A DNA stretch of 64,000 bases from Henckelia pumila. Lineage: Eukaryota > Streptophyta > Magnoliopsida > Lamiales > Gesneriaceae. Below the pieces are notes generated by a model. That model had not been told where the DNA came from. It did not search any database and saw only the letters and a program-made list of their open reading frames with translations. Positions 44,773 to 57,413 of the stretch are shown one piece after another. Location: contig NC_133122.1 in the NCBI RefSeq assembly GCF_033568475.1, forward strand, positions 180,067,449-180,131,448, in the 5' to 3' direction. How positions within the stretch are numbered: position 1 is the first letter of the stretch; each line of letters begins with the position of its first letter. The position numbers and the translations under genes were made by a program.

Positions 44773-46778
44773 TATTCAATCTTGTACTTAAAACATAACT
44801 CTCTCATACAAACTATAAAGAGAGTGATATTTGATTTTATGAAAATCCAAGGCAAATGAATATAATTTTCATGTTCATCACTTATTCAATCTTGTACTTA
44901 AAATGAAACGCCCAAATAACTTAATTAAACTTAACTTGACCTAAATAAAATATTTAAGCCCAATTACTTAACTTAAACCCAATAAAACTCTAGACTGGCC
45001 CAAAATCCACTGACTGGCCCAAAAATTCCTGTGGGCCTACGAGCCCATAAAAATCATTGGGCTAACTTAAAAATAATTTTGAAAGCCCAAATAAAATTAT
45101 TTGGAAGCCCAAATAATTTTATTTCTAATTAAATGACCCAAAAACCCATTAAAACATTAAACATTTTAAAATTAAAATACTCGAGCCCGGCCCACCTAGC
45201 CCGGACCCGGACCTACCTGCCCCGACCCTAGACCCTACTGACCCGACCCACTACCCTGACCCGACCCGGAACCACCCAGAACCCCCAACCCGATCCCCCC
45301 TCCTCTCCTTACCTTCGGCCGTGCGAGCAGCAGCTTTCCGGGGCTGCTGCCGCCGTGCTCCGGCCGTCCCCTGGCCGGAGCACCACCACCTACCCCTAGC
45401 CCTCTTCAAGACGTTTCCAACAAGCTAAAAACCAGCCCAAACCGATCCCTAACGAAGGAGAACGAAGCAAAACCATCTATCCCTTAATCTGCTCGCGTCC
45501 TGCGCGCGACGCCGGACTTCCGACCGTTCGGCCGCCCAGATCCGGCCACCACTGGCCGGAGCACAACTTGGATTACCTTCCCCTATGTCTTGTGGTTCTA
45601 ACCCAACTGGAATCAGTCTAAAAAACGCCTTATGGACCGAGAACGACCCAATCTCCCAACATCGCTCAACCTGCGCACCCTAGGACCTGTTCTGAACCAG
45701 CTCCTCTCCTGGCCATGCATGGCTCGAACCACTGGACCCAGCTCGACCCTAGGCACCCTAGGACACCCCTTGACCGAGCCACAACCTCTGGACCGAACCA
45801 TGTTGGTTAAAAAACGTGAGTATGACCATGTGTCCACCAAATTATGCAACAAGCAACCAAAACTCCCATAGAATTCGAAATATTCATGAATAATTCTGAA
45901 ATAAAAATATCATGCATGAATAGTAGCTTATATGGTGGTCAAATAAAAGTTTTAGACATGCCTTTGATTTTTAAAACGAAGCTAGACCGCGTGAACGACT
46001 CCGGGACGACGGACCTACGAAGAACTCGAATTTTTCTTGAATAAATCGGCTATGGAGGCTGAAATCTGCTGTGGGGCGTGAAGAAGATGATGGAGAAAGG
46101 TTGGAGGCAGCTAAGGGAGTTGTCGGCTGATAAGGATTTGTGTAGGGTAGAAATTGATTTGTTTTGGTTTAAATAGAATAGATAATGATTTAAATAAATA
46201 ATAAAAATCAACATAAAGATAATATACCAACAAAACTTTATTTAAAAGTCCTCATAATAATAATAATCTGATGTAAAAGCATAAATCTCGAAATTAAAAT
46301 TAAGGGAATTTTTAAAAGTGATTAAAAGTTATTATCTTGGCTAATTTTGGATAAAAAGGACTCCTAAAATTATATAAAATCAAATACTAAAAATTTTGAG
46401 ATAATAAAACTCAAAATAATATTTTAGGGCTCTAAAAAGGCTCATAAAATCATTTGGGTGGAAAGTTGTCATCTCGTCCGTCCACGGTCCCGTCTACGCG
46501 ATCAAATATTTAAAATACTAAAAATCATAAAAATCACTAATTATGGGTTAAATGCTTAAAAAAATAAATTAAATCATGCATATAAATCACATAATAACAC
46601 ATAAATTCATTTAACCCTTATTTTAAAAATTAATTTCTCCTAATTATGCATGCGAATTTACGTATTAAAATTCCGGGTGTTACATAAAACATAACTCTCT
46701 CATACAAACTATAAAGGGAGTGATATTTGATTTTATGAAAATCCAAGACAAATGAATATAATTTTCATGTCCATCACT
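44773..46778. repeat. 110-bp tandem duplication, second copy split by a solo LTR
   Basis: The unit 44773-44882 begins TATTCAATCTTGTACTTAAA. It is repeated as 44883-44903 plus 46690-46778, with a few base changes (AAAGAGAG/AAAGGGAG, AAGGCAAA/AAGACAAA). The second copy is opened by the insertion 44904-46684. The duplication must pre-date the insertion. Confidence 0.85.
44904..46684. mobile_element. Solo LTR with TSD TAAAA
   Basis: A 1,781-bp block with ends TGAAACGCCC and GGGTGTTACA, imperfect inverted repeats of the TGTAACRCCC kind common in long plant gypsy LTRs. Flanking 5-bp duplications TAAAA lie at 44899-44903 and 46685-46689. Inside is a GC-rich, CCCGACCC-rich stretch (about 45180-45560), unlike the AT-rich surroundings, and no coding motif. 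The open frames at 45613-45871 are composition artefacts. A solo LTR left by LTR-LTR recombination is the simplest reading. Confidence 0.8.
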
Positions 46779-47800
46779 TTTCCAAAATAATGACGAATCA
46801 AGAATTATATTTATAATTAAAAAAAGTGACCAGTCGGACCAGATAGACACCATCCAATCGCATCCAGCTTGAATCAGTTCGGTCAAATCAGTCGTTCAAC
46901 AATTTCAAAAAAATCAGCTATGGTACCGTTCTGTTCACAGTATTACTAATATATGTATAACTCATCTCATCACATCTCACGTTCTTCTCATCATATTATT
47001 TATCTATATATTAACTATTTATTTTACATCAATCAAATCATTAATTATTTATCTCACATCAATCAAATCATTGAATTCAAATTACTATATTACCACTTAT
47101 AAATAATATAAATTTTATTTTATTTATTGTTAAAAGGACAAAATAGTCATTTAACATTTTTATATAAAATTTAATCAATCAAATCAAATAAACCATAATC
47201 TATCAATCAAATTCAATATAATTTTAACTATCATTTTTTATTTATTTTTTTTATTAATTATACTACTTATCTATATATTACTTATACCATACCTCAAACC
47301 AAACGGAGCCTATATATATGAAAATTGTCATCAACTCTTACTTTATTGCATTTTTTTATTTATTGATGTTGTTATAGATGCATTAGTAAATCATTCTGCG
47401 TGTTTGGTCAAATACTAAAATATTGCATAAAAAATGTTTGATAAAATAATTAAATCAAAATATTTTATTATTTCACCTTGTAATCTTTTCAAAATATTTT
47501 TAAATGCTTGATCAGTTTTTGAAGGATTATTTTAAGTAATTTTGGCTCTGTTTGAAAATCGAAATCGATATAATCTCTAGCTGTTCGGTTCATTTTTTAA
47601 CATTTCAAGAATGAGTTTTGTAGCTCTAAAAATTTTAAAAGTGTTTATTCATCTCATCTAAACACATTTTTTATCCTAAAAATTTTCAAACTTTGAGGCA
47701 ACATGTATATCTCATTTTCTTCTAAATCTTTGTATAATTTTCTTCTTGCGCTGCTAGTGATAATGGAAAAGAGAAATAATTATAAATAAATAATGAGTAG
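46779..47800. other. AT-rich spacer with a possible Tourist-like MITE
   Basis: About 46920-47312 begins GGTACCGTTCTGTTCAC and ends CCAAACGGAGCCTA, whose inverse resembles a Tourist-type end (CCGTTTGGTTTGAGG). The left end is poor, so this is a weak call. Nothing coding. Confidence 0.4.
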
Positions 47801-47945
47801 GTCTCTTGTGAAACGAATCCATCGACTCATATCCACAATATAAATTAATATTTTTGACATAATAAATAATATTTTTCATGGTTCAGGTCAAATAAGAGAT
47901 ATTTCTCACAAAATTAACGGGTGATACAATCTCATAGGAGTTTTG
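47801..47945. mobile_element. MITE, GAGACGGTCTC family, copy C
   Basis: Starts GTCTCTTGTGAAACG and ends ACAATCTCATAGGAGTTTTG. The interior matches the 25981 copy (CATATCCACAATATAAATTAAT, TTTTTGACATAATA, TTTTTCATGG, GTCAAATAAGAGAT). Confidence 0.6.
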
Positions 47946-49200
47946 TGATAAATAATATGATAAGATATAGTAGTTTTGGGTTTTAAAAATTTTAAAAGTT
48001 ATTTTTGTAACTTTGATGTGGTGGGTAGTTAAATCTGAAAAAAAAAAAATTATATAAGGAACAAATTAGCAATCATATGTTTGTCAAGGGAGATGTTCTA
48101 GCTTTAGATTCTTTACTCATTATGAATCATAAAGTAACTCATACCTGTTATTTTTAATTTTTTTTTTGAGAAGAAGAAGAATAATTTTAAAAAACATAAA
48201 TCATACATGTTATTTACCAAAATCAATTGAATTTCAGATAGTCGTCGTCGTCATCATTCTTTTTTTATGATTAATTAGTCGTTAGTACTGTTTATTGTTA
48301 TTCTTTGAATCTTATGAGCAGATCAGTACATCATAATCTTGGTGTTATCAAATTCAAAACAGTACATAGCTAATGATTATATCTCAATTAATATAAATTC
48401 CCTACAATATCAAACCTGAAACAAAAAAATTGAACACACGGTTCAACAACCAAAGGAAAAACAAAAACATTAAATAAAAAACAAAAAAATCACGAAATAA
48501 AAAAAATTACTTCAAATCGCTCAAGTACGCAACCAATTAACCATTAGATTAGGCCTAGGTCATAAGATGGAAAAACAAACTTCAAATCGACTGGATGAGT
48601 AGTGCAACCTCCAGCAATAGATCAGGCTATTAAACTTCGTAATTATTTTTTGTCACGCTTGGGCTGCTCGCAATTGCTGTGGAAAAAATGTGAATGAATT
48701 AAAGAAAAAGAGCTTGTCCCACATTGGAAGAATTTTAATTTGTTTTACTCATTAACTAGTCCAACTTTGGGTTATGAGATTTGGCCCTTAGGACACTGGA
48801 TGCTTTGTAAAAGGGCAAGACGCTAGTCGATGCAACAAGCACACGCGCATGGTCGGCTCGGGGTGGTGCGGTCTTCTGATCCTATTATTATTTTTTTGGA
48901 TAAAATTTAATTAAAATAATATTTATTATTATTTTATTTGTGTACACCACCACCCAAGCCTCCGTGGAAATTATAGGCGAAACAGAAACTTCGGTGCTCG
49001 AGCGCGAGCCTCACAGGCAGAAAACTTGGCACTCGAGCGTGCAAATCTGCCTCTCGAGCGAGCCTCCAAAAAAACAGCAGGCAGAAAACTTGGCACTCGA
49101 GCGAGCTGTCTGTGTCCTCCGAAAAAGTGTGACCTTTTTGGTCTTCTTTCGCATTGGGTTGCTTCTTTTGACTAAAGGACATGTTCCTTGACTAACTCAT
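47946..49200. other. Spacer, probably including the 5' end or LTR of the copia element
   Basis: 48700-49200 changes character: it begins near TTGTCCCACATTGG and leads into gag-like sequence. It is a plausible 5' LTR/leader of the copia element, but the matching 3' LTR lies beyond the window, so its limits cannot be set. A short GCACTCGAGCG-type repeat occurs at 49027-49102. Confidence 0.4.
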
Positions 49201-49252
49201 CATCGTTGTTGCCTTGTTGTTCCCGTTGATTTAGAATTCGGAATACTTTTTG

Positions 49253-52200
49253 GTGCCAAGTTTTCTGGTGCCGACTTCAAACGTTGGCAGCAGAAGATAC
49301 TGTTCTATATTACCACACTGAATCTATCCAGATTTCTCAAGGAGGATCCCTCCGTCGTCGTTGAAGGCGATTCTGACACCTAAAGAAAGACTGCGGTTGA
49401 CGCATGAAATCACAACGATTTCCTGTGTCAAAACTATATATTGAATGACCTTGATGACACACTATACAGTGTCTAGTCCTCTGTCAAGACAACCAAGAAA
49501 CTCTGGGATTCCTTGAAAAAAAAATACAAAACCAAAGATGCAGGCATAAAGAAGTTTGTGGTTGGCAAATTTCTGGACTTCAAGATGATAGACTCAAAAA
49601 CAGTGATGAGTCAAGTGCAAAAAATACAGATTATCTTGCATGACTTATTGGTCAAAGATATGGAAATCAATGAACCATTCAAAGTCGCATCTATCATTGA
49701 GAAGTTGCCACCGCTGTGGAAAGACTTCAATAACTACCTTAAGCATAAATGTAAGGAGTTAAAACTTGAAGATCTGATCGTGAGACTTCGCATTGAGGAG
49801 GATAACAGAAACATTGAGGCCAAGTCATACAAAAAGGTGATGGAAACCGAGGCCAAAGCAAATCTGACCAAATCAAGTACTAGTCACAAGAGAAAGCGCC
49901 CCCATGATGGAAAGCAAAAACGGAAAGCAAATAAATTCCAAGGAAACTGCTATAACTGTGACAAACCGAATCACATGACACGAGATTGCCGACTTCCAAA
50001 GAAAAACAACAAAAATAAAAAACAAAATCAAGCAAACATGGTTGAAGAAAGGTATGTTCCTTTGGAAATTTCTGATATTAATTTAAGTGCTGTTATTTTT
50101 TAGACCAACTTGGTGGATGATCCAAGCGGATGGTGGATCGATACTGGCTCTACGAGCCACATTTGTGCAGCAAGAGATTTGTATTCCACCTACACCACCG
50201 TTGGAGATAGAAAGATGTTTATGGGAAACTCCGCAACATTAGAATTCGTTGGAGTAGGGAATGTGGTGTTGAAAAATGACCTCCGGAAAAGAGGTGACAC
50301 TCAAGAATGTGCTGCATATGCCAGACATTCGAAAGAACTTAGTTTCTGGTTCTCTTTTGAGCAAGACATGATTTAGAATGGTTTTTGAATCTGATAAGTT
50401 TGTATTAACCAAATCTGGTGTATTCATAGGAAAAAGATACCGAGACAGTGGTTTGTTTAAATTGAATGTAATGAATGTTATCCGCCCTGAGGCGAAGAAT
50501 AAAATTATCGGTTCTGCTTACTTGATTGAAAGTTATGATATATGACATGAACGATTAGGGCATGTTAACTTCAACACGTTGCAAAGACTTGCAAATTTAA
50601 ATGTAATACCTATTTTTAAAAAAAATCCACAAAACAAGTGTGAGATTTGTGTTGAAGCAAAAATGGCCAAAGCTCCATTCCATTATATCACGAGAATTAC
50701 TACGCCACTTGAGTTAATACACACTGATGTTTGTAATTTAAAAATAGTACAAACTCAAGGTGGCAACAAATACTTTATAACATTCATTGATGACTGCACC
50801 AGATTTTGTTATGTTTATTTATTGAAAAGCAAAGATGAAGCAATCAAAACTTTCAAGAAATATAAGACTGAGATTGAAAATCAACAAAGTTCAAAGATAA
50901 AAATGATTCGAAGTAATCGAGGTGGAGAATATGTGGCTCCTTTTGAAGAATTTTGCTCAACTTCGGGCATCATTCATCAAACGACAGCCCCATACTAACC
51001 TCAATCTAATGGCGTTGCAGAACGCAAGAATCGAACTTTAAAAGAAATGATGAACGCGTTGTTAATAAATTTTGGCTTACCTCAAAATATGTGGGGTGAA
51101 GCGATTCTCTGAGCAACTCACATTCTAAACAAGATACCACTCAAAGGGAAAGATGAAACACCATATGAACACTGGAAAGGTCGTAAGCCTTCTTGAAAAT
51201 ACCTCAAAGTTTGGGGGTGTTTGGCTAAAGTAGAAGTACCTAAGCCAAAATAAATAAAAATTGGGCCTAAACGGTTGACTGCATATTTATTAGATATGCA
51301 TACAATGATAGTGCATATCGATTCTTAGTGCATAAGTCAACAATTTCTGATTTAAATGAAGGCACAATCATGGAGTCAATGAATGCTGTATTCTTAGAAA
51401 ATTTATTTTCTTGTAAAGAAAGAAAAGAAATAAGTTCGAACAAGCGAACTTATGAAAATACAACTGAAACTCCACAAAACAATGAAGAACCAAGACGAAG
51501 AAAGCGAGCTAGAGTTGAAAAGTTTTTTGGTACTGATTTTCTAACATACATGTTAGGTAATGAACCAAGAACTCTTCAAGAAACTTTATCAAATCTAGAG
51601 GCTCCTTTTTTGAAGGAAGCAATACACAATGAAATAGATTCCATCATGAATAATCATACTTGGAAGTTGGTTGATCTCATTACGGGATGCAAACCTTTGG
51701 GATCCAAGTGGATCCTTAAAAATAAATACAAATAATATTGATCTATAGATAAATATAAAGCTCGCTTAGTGGTTCAAGGTTTTAGACAAAAAAAGGGATA
51801 TAATTTCTTCGACACGTACTCTTCGGTTTCTAGAATCACATCCATTCGTGTTTTCATAGCTATTGCTTCATTGCATGATCTTGAGATTCACCAAATATAT
51901 GTCAAAACTGCATTAATTTCTGAATGAAAAGTTGTACGAAGAAATATATATGAAACAACCAAAAGGGTTTATTGTACCCGAAAAAGAACAAAAAATATGT
52001 AAACTTGTGAAGTCACTATACGGACTCAAACAAGCACCAAAACAGTGACATCAAAAGTTTGACACTACAATGTTGTCAAATGGTTTCAAAATAATGAATG
52101 TGACAAGCGTGTCTATATTAAAGGTACTACAAATGCACATGTAATTGTATGCCTTTATGTAGACGACATGTTAATTATGGGAAGCACCCATGCATTGATT

Positions 52201-52304
52201 GTAAAAACAAAGCAAATGTTGAGACAACATTTTGATATGAAAGATTTGGAAATATGTGATATTATCCTAGGGATTAAAATCTCTAGAACATCTGCTGGAA
52301 TTAT
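49253..52304 (+). pseudogene. Ty1/copia gag-pol, first segment, decayed
   Basis: Order gag, protease, integrase, reverse transcriptase defines copia. The gag-like start has FKRWQQKILFYITTLNL near 49290. A CCHC zinc knuckle CYNCDKPNHMTRDC lies at 49948-49989. A protease active site WWIDTGSTSHIC lies near 50131. Integrase has [17 protein letters not shown] and NGVAERKNRTLK. RT includes GSKWILKNKYK and the catalytic YVDDMLIMGS near 52156. Many stops (for example near 49382, 50996, 51110, 51195, 51250, 51733) and at least one frameshift near 51280 show it is dead. The coding sequence stops at 52304 at the TSD of the next insertion. Confidence 0.9.
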
Positions 52305-53410
52305 TGTAGCACCTAAAATCCAATCTACTAAATCGCATGCATTAAATTAAATAAATATTATGATTATTATTTTTAAATTTTGATCGATATAAAATTCTTT
52401 ATCTGAATTATGTTAATAAAATATTAATTATTTATTCAAATGATTTTTATTATATTAATTATTTAATTAATACTTTTAATTGTTTATGTTTATTTGTCAA
52501 AATGATTTTTATTGTGCAACTTAATTGTTTTAAATATTTTAAAGGTTTAAGCTTGCTTAATTAAATTATTTTAATTATTTAGTTTATTCATTTAAATTAT
52601 CTTAACTGTCCCGCTTGTCTATTTAAAATTATTTAAGTTTATTGAATATTTATTTAAATGATTTTAACTGTTTATATTATTTATTTAAATATTGTTGTTT
52701 GTCCAACTTATTTATTTTAAATAACTTAAGTTTAGCGGTTAATTATTTTAAATTATTTTAAATGTATAGCTTATTTATTTAAATGTTTTTAACTGTCCAA
52801 GTCGTTTTAAAGGTTTTTATTCCGCTTGTATATTTATTTAAATGACTTTTAAATAATCATTTAGTTTATATAAATTACTTTAATCGCTTTGTTTATTATT
52901 TAAATATTTTACTTATCACTGTGACATCAAAATATTTAAAGTATTTATTTTAATTTCAAAGTTAATGTTTAAATTCCTTCAGATGCTTATTTGTTTAATT
53001 ATCAAGTTAATTATTTTTGAGATTCTTGAGTTTAGTGGCTTCCGGTTCCGACATGAGGTGACAGTGGATTTTGGCGGTAAAATTCTTAGATTTTTTCAAG
53101 ATATGAGATTTGTGAGGATTTGAGGGGAATAAATCAAGTTTTTTCATTTAATATTTTTCGGATGACCAAAATCGATTTTTAAAGAATTTTTGAGTTCAAT
53201 TTTAGAATTTTCCAAAAATTTACATTTTCAAACCTTGACTAGTAAAATTCAATTAAATATTTAATTTTGGGATTTTTAAGCTTAGAAATTTTAATAGGTG
53301 TAAAATTAGTAGTGTTAAAGTTGTATTGAGAGAATAACACTTTTACAAGTGATAGTAGCACTTTTAATTTCCTCCACTTACACACCTACCTATACATACA
53401 TACACATATA

Positions 53411-53484
53411 CATACATACATACATACATACATACATACATACATACATACATACATACATACATACATACATACATACATACA
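53411..53484. repeat. (CATA)n microsatellite
   Basis: About 18 tandem tetranucleotide units, preceded by impure TACA/TATACA. The open frame over it at 53349-53642 is the repeat read as Tyr-Ile-His, not a gene. Confidence 0.95.
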
Positions 53485-55083
53485 CTATTATATCCCTAAA
53501 ACAAATAATAGAAGTAAACCCTAGCCCCCAAATCATCACACAACCCGCCTCTCCCTTCTTCTCCAAGACCTCAACCCATCGGCCACCTTACCCTTGGCCA
53601 TTCCAGCCGCCGCCACCATGCCGACTGGAGCTCGTCTTTTGAAGAAGTAGCTGATTTTTGAAAGTTCAGCCTCTCTCCATCCTTATTTTCTTGGGTATTT
53701 CGAAATTAGGCAAGTATAAAGCATTTGCTTTACCATCTTGCAAAGCTATTATGATTTTGGTTGTATTCTCGTGTTGATTTCGAATTTTTCCCAAATTTTA
53801 ACCTAGAATTTTGAAATTTTATAAATTTTCAGTAGGCATGCATTTATAATTCGAAATTCACGTGTGCATTGATGCTATATTGATATTTGAGATGATTTGG
53901 GAGATGAAACTTGGCATGCCTTGCAATATTTCGAAATTTCCAAGAAAATTCAGTAAGGTGCTTGCTCTGAATTCGAAATTTGTGTGTTTTGGAGTTGGAT
54001 TGAGTCATGCATCATGTTATATTACATTCTTGAAGTTATATATTGAAAAGTTACAAATTCGACTTGAAATTTGTGGGCGTTTGAACTTTAACTTTGATGA
54101 AATAGATGAATGTGTTAAGGGGCTGTCCATGATGGTTGAAAAAGGTGAAAATGTGATCTTGTAAATATATTATATGGGTGTTAAGTTCTGGAGTTAAATG
54201 ATTTTTAGGCTAGGTGTTTGTTTGTAGCGTTTGAAGAAGTCGGGTGAAACTTGTCAGGTTAAATCCTTGACTTGAGCTAGCACCGGGCACATGGCTAGCT
54301 CAAGGGCCCTTGCTGGTCAATAGGGAGGTCTTAGATGGTGTCTTGATGGTTGATTTGTAGAGTAGGCATTGAGGAAGGGTTTTGAAAGGTTTTAGATGTT
54401 GAAGGGCTAGAGCAGATTTTTTGTGTCTATGCGGTTCACTTTTAGGAACGGGTTTTGATCTTGCCATTTTAGAGACCTGGACAGGGGGTTCCCTGAATTT
54501 TATTAATGTGTATGATGTTGGGGTCGTGTCGGTTCAAATTGGGCTTAATTCAAGTAAATTTCGGGTGGAAAAAGGGTGGCTTAAGTTGAAGTGTCAAGAG
54601 CAATTTTCCGAGAAGTTTAGGGGCTGTCCGGGAACCTAAATTGAACGGGATGCTCGGGGTTGCATTAAAGGTTAAGGACTGATCCTAGGGGTGTTTAGTA
54701 TGTGTACGAGGTGTCGGTTTGAACGGAAAGTCTTTTGGATAAGAATGGGCTAGTTTATGGGTCGTACGGGCCGAACGCCCGTATTGACCCATTGTGGAAT
54801 AAGTCTAAGTGATTCTAGAAATGCCTATATGTTTAATGATGACCATCTACATGCCATTCATCCATTAATTTAAATTTTATATTATTTTTCTGGATCATGT
54901 CATTACATTCATTCAATGCACTTATCCTTCGCATGAGTAAACTTCAAATTATTCATGTTCTAGTCCCGAAGTATAAATTATGAAAAGATGAAAAGATGAA
55001 AAAGTGAAAAGATGAAAAGTTAAATGTGAAAAGGTTAAATTAAATTTAAAGTAAATGAATGAGGAGAGTTAGTTGCGACTTAG

Positions 55084-55322
55084 ACGTGCAATGATGGGTT
55101 GGGCGATAGCTTGGCTCACTTGCCAAAATTAAACGTGGAGTACGAGGTCGGGAGACATCTCGGCTTCCCTACCAAGTAGACGTGTAGTACGAGATCGAGA
55201 GAAATCTCGGCTTTCCTACCAACCAGACGTGTAGTACGAGATTGGGAGAAATCTCGGCTTCCCTACCAATTCAGAGGGGCAATATGGTGTCGGGAGAGAT
55301 CTCGGTATCCTTGCCGGCATAG
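55084..55322. repeat. Tandem array of about 47-bp units
   Basis: Five diverged units, the best three beginning ACGTG(T/G)AGTACGAG(A/G)T and containing (G)GGAGA.ATCTCGGCTT(T/C)CCTACCAA. Each unit carries an inverted pair (GAGA / TCTC) able to form a small hairpin. It lies inside the probable solo LTR. Confidence 0.8.
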
Positions 55323-55995
55323 TACTGTAGCCAATGATTGATCAAAACCATAGTCACAATTGAGGATCTAAATTCACAAGATAATTAAAAAGAAAATGTT
55401 CATGAATGTCATGTTTTCATTGCATATTGTGAATTAAGGTTCTACTTCGGGAATGAGCCGTGTCTCATTCGAGTGAGTTCAACGTATACTTATTATTATT
55501 TTTAGTATGATGCATATGTTTCAAACCCTCGTTATTCCATGGTTTATACTTGTTGAGCTTTTAGGCTCACCACTTTGCTTGGTGCAGGATTAGATTTTCG
55601 TTGAGATTGAGGGGCATGACTCTCGAGTAGACTGCGATGCAGGCACGACACATCCCTCTGACCTATGTTAGTCTTCCTTAGAGTTTATTCAAAATTAAAT
55701 GTTTAGAAATAGTTGTTTTGTTTGTTCAGTAAATGTAAATGTAATAATCTTTAGATTTGTTGTTGACATGAAAATATTAAATTGTTAAATATTTGGGTGT
55801 TTGAAATGTCGTATCCCTTTCTTTAGATTCTCGTTCATTTTTCTCGGTCTTGTCTATCTGTGTTATTGGTTGTATTTTTAGACTGCTGTCTGTGACAGGT
55901 GTGTTTTAATATAAACAGATAGGGCATGCCGAATTTTTTTGAAAAATCCGTATTTTATTTAATTATTAATTAAAGTAGAGCTAGTGATCGTTTCA

Positions 55996-56044
55996 ATTAT
56001 ATTATCACAAACCCATTATGTTGACAAGGTTTTTGAACGATTTA
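55996..56044 (+). pseudogene. Ty1/copia RT, 49-bp middle segment
   Basis: A sliver of copia RT between the two insertions. It includes the ATTAT duplication and ends in ATTTA, the duplication of the gypsy element. Its frame codes LSQTHYVDKVFERF, the segment expected after the RT active site in copia elements. Confidence 0.85.
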
Positions 56045-57337
56045 TGTAGTAGCCCGTACCCAATTAAGGTGATTAAAAGATTAATTAATCAAATTGGGAA
56101 TCAACCAGAACGAAAGCTCCGTTGGCAGGAACGGAAGCTCCGATGGAGATCGGAAGCTCCGGTGTGCAACGGAAGTTCCGGTAGTATTACGTCATGCATG
56201 AAGTGTGAGAAATCGGAAGCTCCGGTTCAGAACGGAGGTTCCGATCGCCCATATCCATTGGCAGCCAATCAAATTTTGACATGTGGCGGATAAGCGAGAA
56301 CGGAAGCTCCGATGCGACATCGGAGCTTCCGTTTGTGTCCTATAAATATAGGGCCAATGATTCAGATTTCTTTACCAATTCTGCGAGTTCTCTCTCTATT
56401 CTAGGCTTATTTTAGTAGTTTTAGCCTTCCTAGGCTTGACCCGGTGGTCGGCAAGGCGTTCGGGAGATGCAATGGAGTTGTGCCCTAGTTCTGGAGGCAT
56501 CGACATCAAAGGGCTAACGACGGACGAATGTATAGGTTTTGCTTCATAAAAATATTTAGGAGTATGCAATAGCTTAGTTAAGGCTTTTAGAGCACTATAA
56601 TGATATTAGTATCATTTGCAGTGTAGTGCGGATTATAGGCGTAGACCTAGAGCTGGTAGAGCGCGCCTAGTATTTGAGGTACGAAAGTACTGTTCGAGAT
56701 ATCCTGACTGAGTATGCATGTATTATGTGACTGCATGATTTATATGCTATGATTTTATGCTGCATACATTTGCATCTTGAGCTATCTCTTTTGAGATGTC
56801 TTTTATTAGGGTTTACCCTATCCTGTTAGTTGATGGACTTCCATCGATTTGGGTCCCGCGTATCCACTGGTATTTTCAGTATGTGAGCCACCTCCTGAAA
56901 CGACGGCACAATGTGCTACATACCACGGCCCGGTCTGTCTTTGTTATCTGATTTTTGACCTCCAGTCAGTAGAGGGTACACTTGCATGCATGTATACTCA
57001 TACTCTCGTGCTTAGTGTTTTATGCTCACGTCTCATACTCTGTGTTTCTGGACACCCTATTTCATGGGACAGGTTTGCGATTGGACGAGGCGGGTGGATC
57101 CAAGAGGGACTAGTTAGTGGTTGGCCAGCTGGAGCTTCGTCTAGGTTTTTATTCTATTTTTTTGGGTTGATACAGCTTTCGATTTGGTTGTATAACTATT
57201 CGGATATTTACAGGTTCCTTTCCTTTGGATTGTATTATTGTTTATGGTTTCCGCAGCTTATACTGGTTTACTATTTGATTAAGTAAATTGGATGCCTAAG
57301 TTCTGTTTAGTAGGTGATCTCGGTAAGGGTCACTAAA
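56045..57337 (+). mobile_element. 5' LTR of the Ty3/gypsy element
   Basis: 1,293 bp starting TGTAGTAGCC and ending GGGTCACTAAA, followed by the PBS TGGTATCAGAGC at 57342-57353. The first 300 bp are an array of CGGAAGCTCCG / ATCGGAGCTTCCG motifs, then a TATA-like CCTATAAATATAGGG near 56338 that probably marks the element's promoter. By-eye alignment with the 3' LTR shows about 28 differences in the first 470 bases or so, implying an old insertion. Confidence 0.9.
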
Positions 57338-57413
57338 TTTATGGTATCAGAGCATGCATAGTATTCTTGGGATTTAGATTCTGCATAAGATAACCGTAAG
57401 GTAATTTTTAAAG

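Larger units (their letters stand above)
52305..55995. mobile_element. 3.7-kb non-coding LTR-type insertion in the copia element (probable solo LTR)
   Basis: Starts TGTAGCACC and ends CGTTTCA, with canonical TG..CA ends. The 5-bp duplications ATTAT lie at 52300-52304 and 55996-56000. Removing it with one ATTAT restores an open copia RT frame. It has no gag/pol motifs and no internal repeat of its own ends, so a solo LTR of a long-LTR gypsy element fits best. It contains a (TACA)n tract, a 47-bp tandem repeat array, and a TTGAGCTTTTAGGCTCACC block near 55552. Confidence 0.8.

Noticed and set aside
45613-45871. Overlapping Pro/Arg-rich open frames on both strands
   Set aside because: They arise from the GC-rich core of the solo LTR and have no start context or domain.
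53349-53642. 97-codon open frame
   Set aside because: It is the (CATA)n microsatellite read as Tyr-Ile-His repeats, inside a non-coding LTR.
55084-55322. CRISPR-like look of evenly repeated units
   Set aside because: The units are contiguous and diverged with no spacers, in a plant nuclear LTR; this is an ordinary tandem repeat.
57342-57353. tRNA-like sequence TGGTATCAGAGC
   Set aside because: It is a retrotransposon primer-binding site complementary to initiator-Met tRNA, not a tRNA gene.
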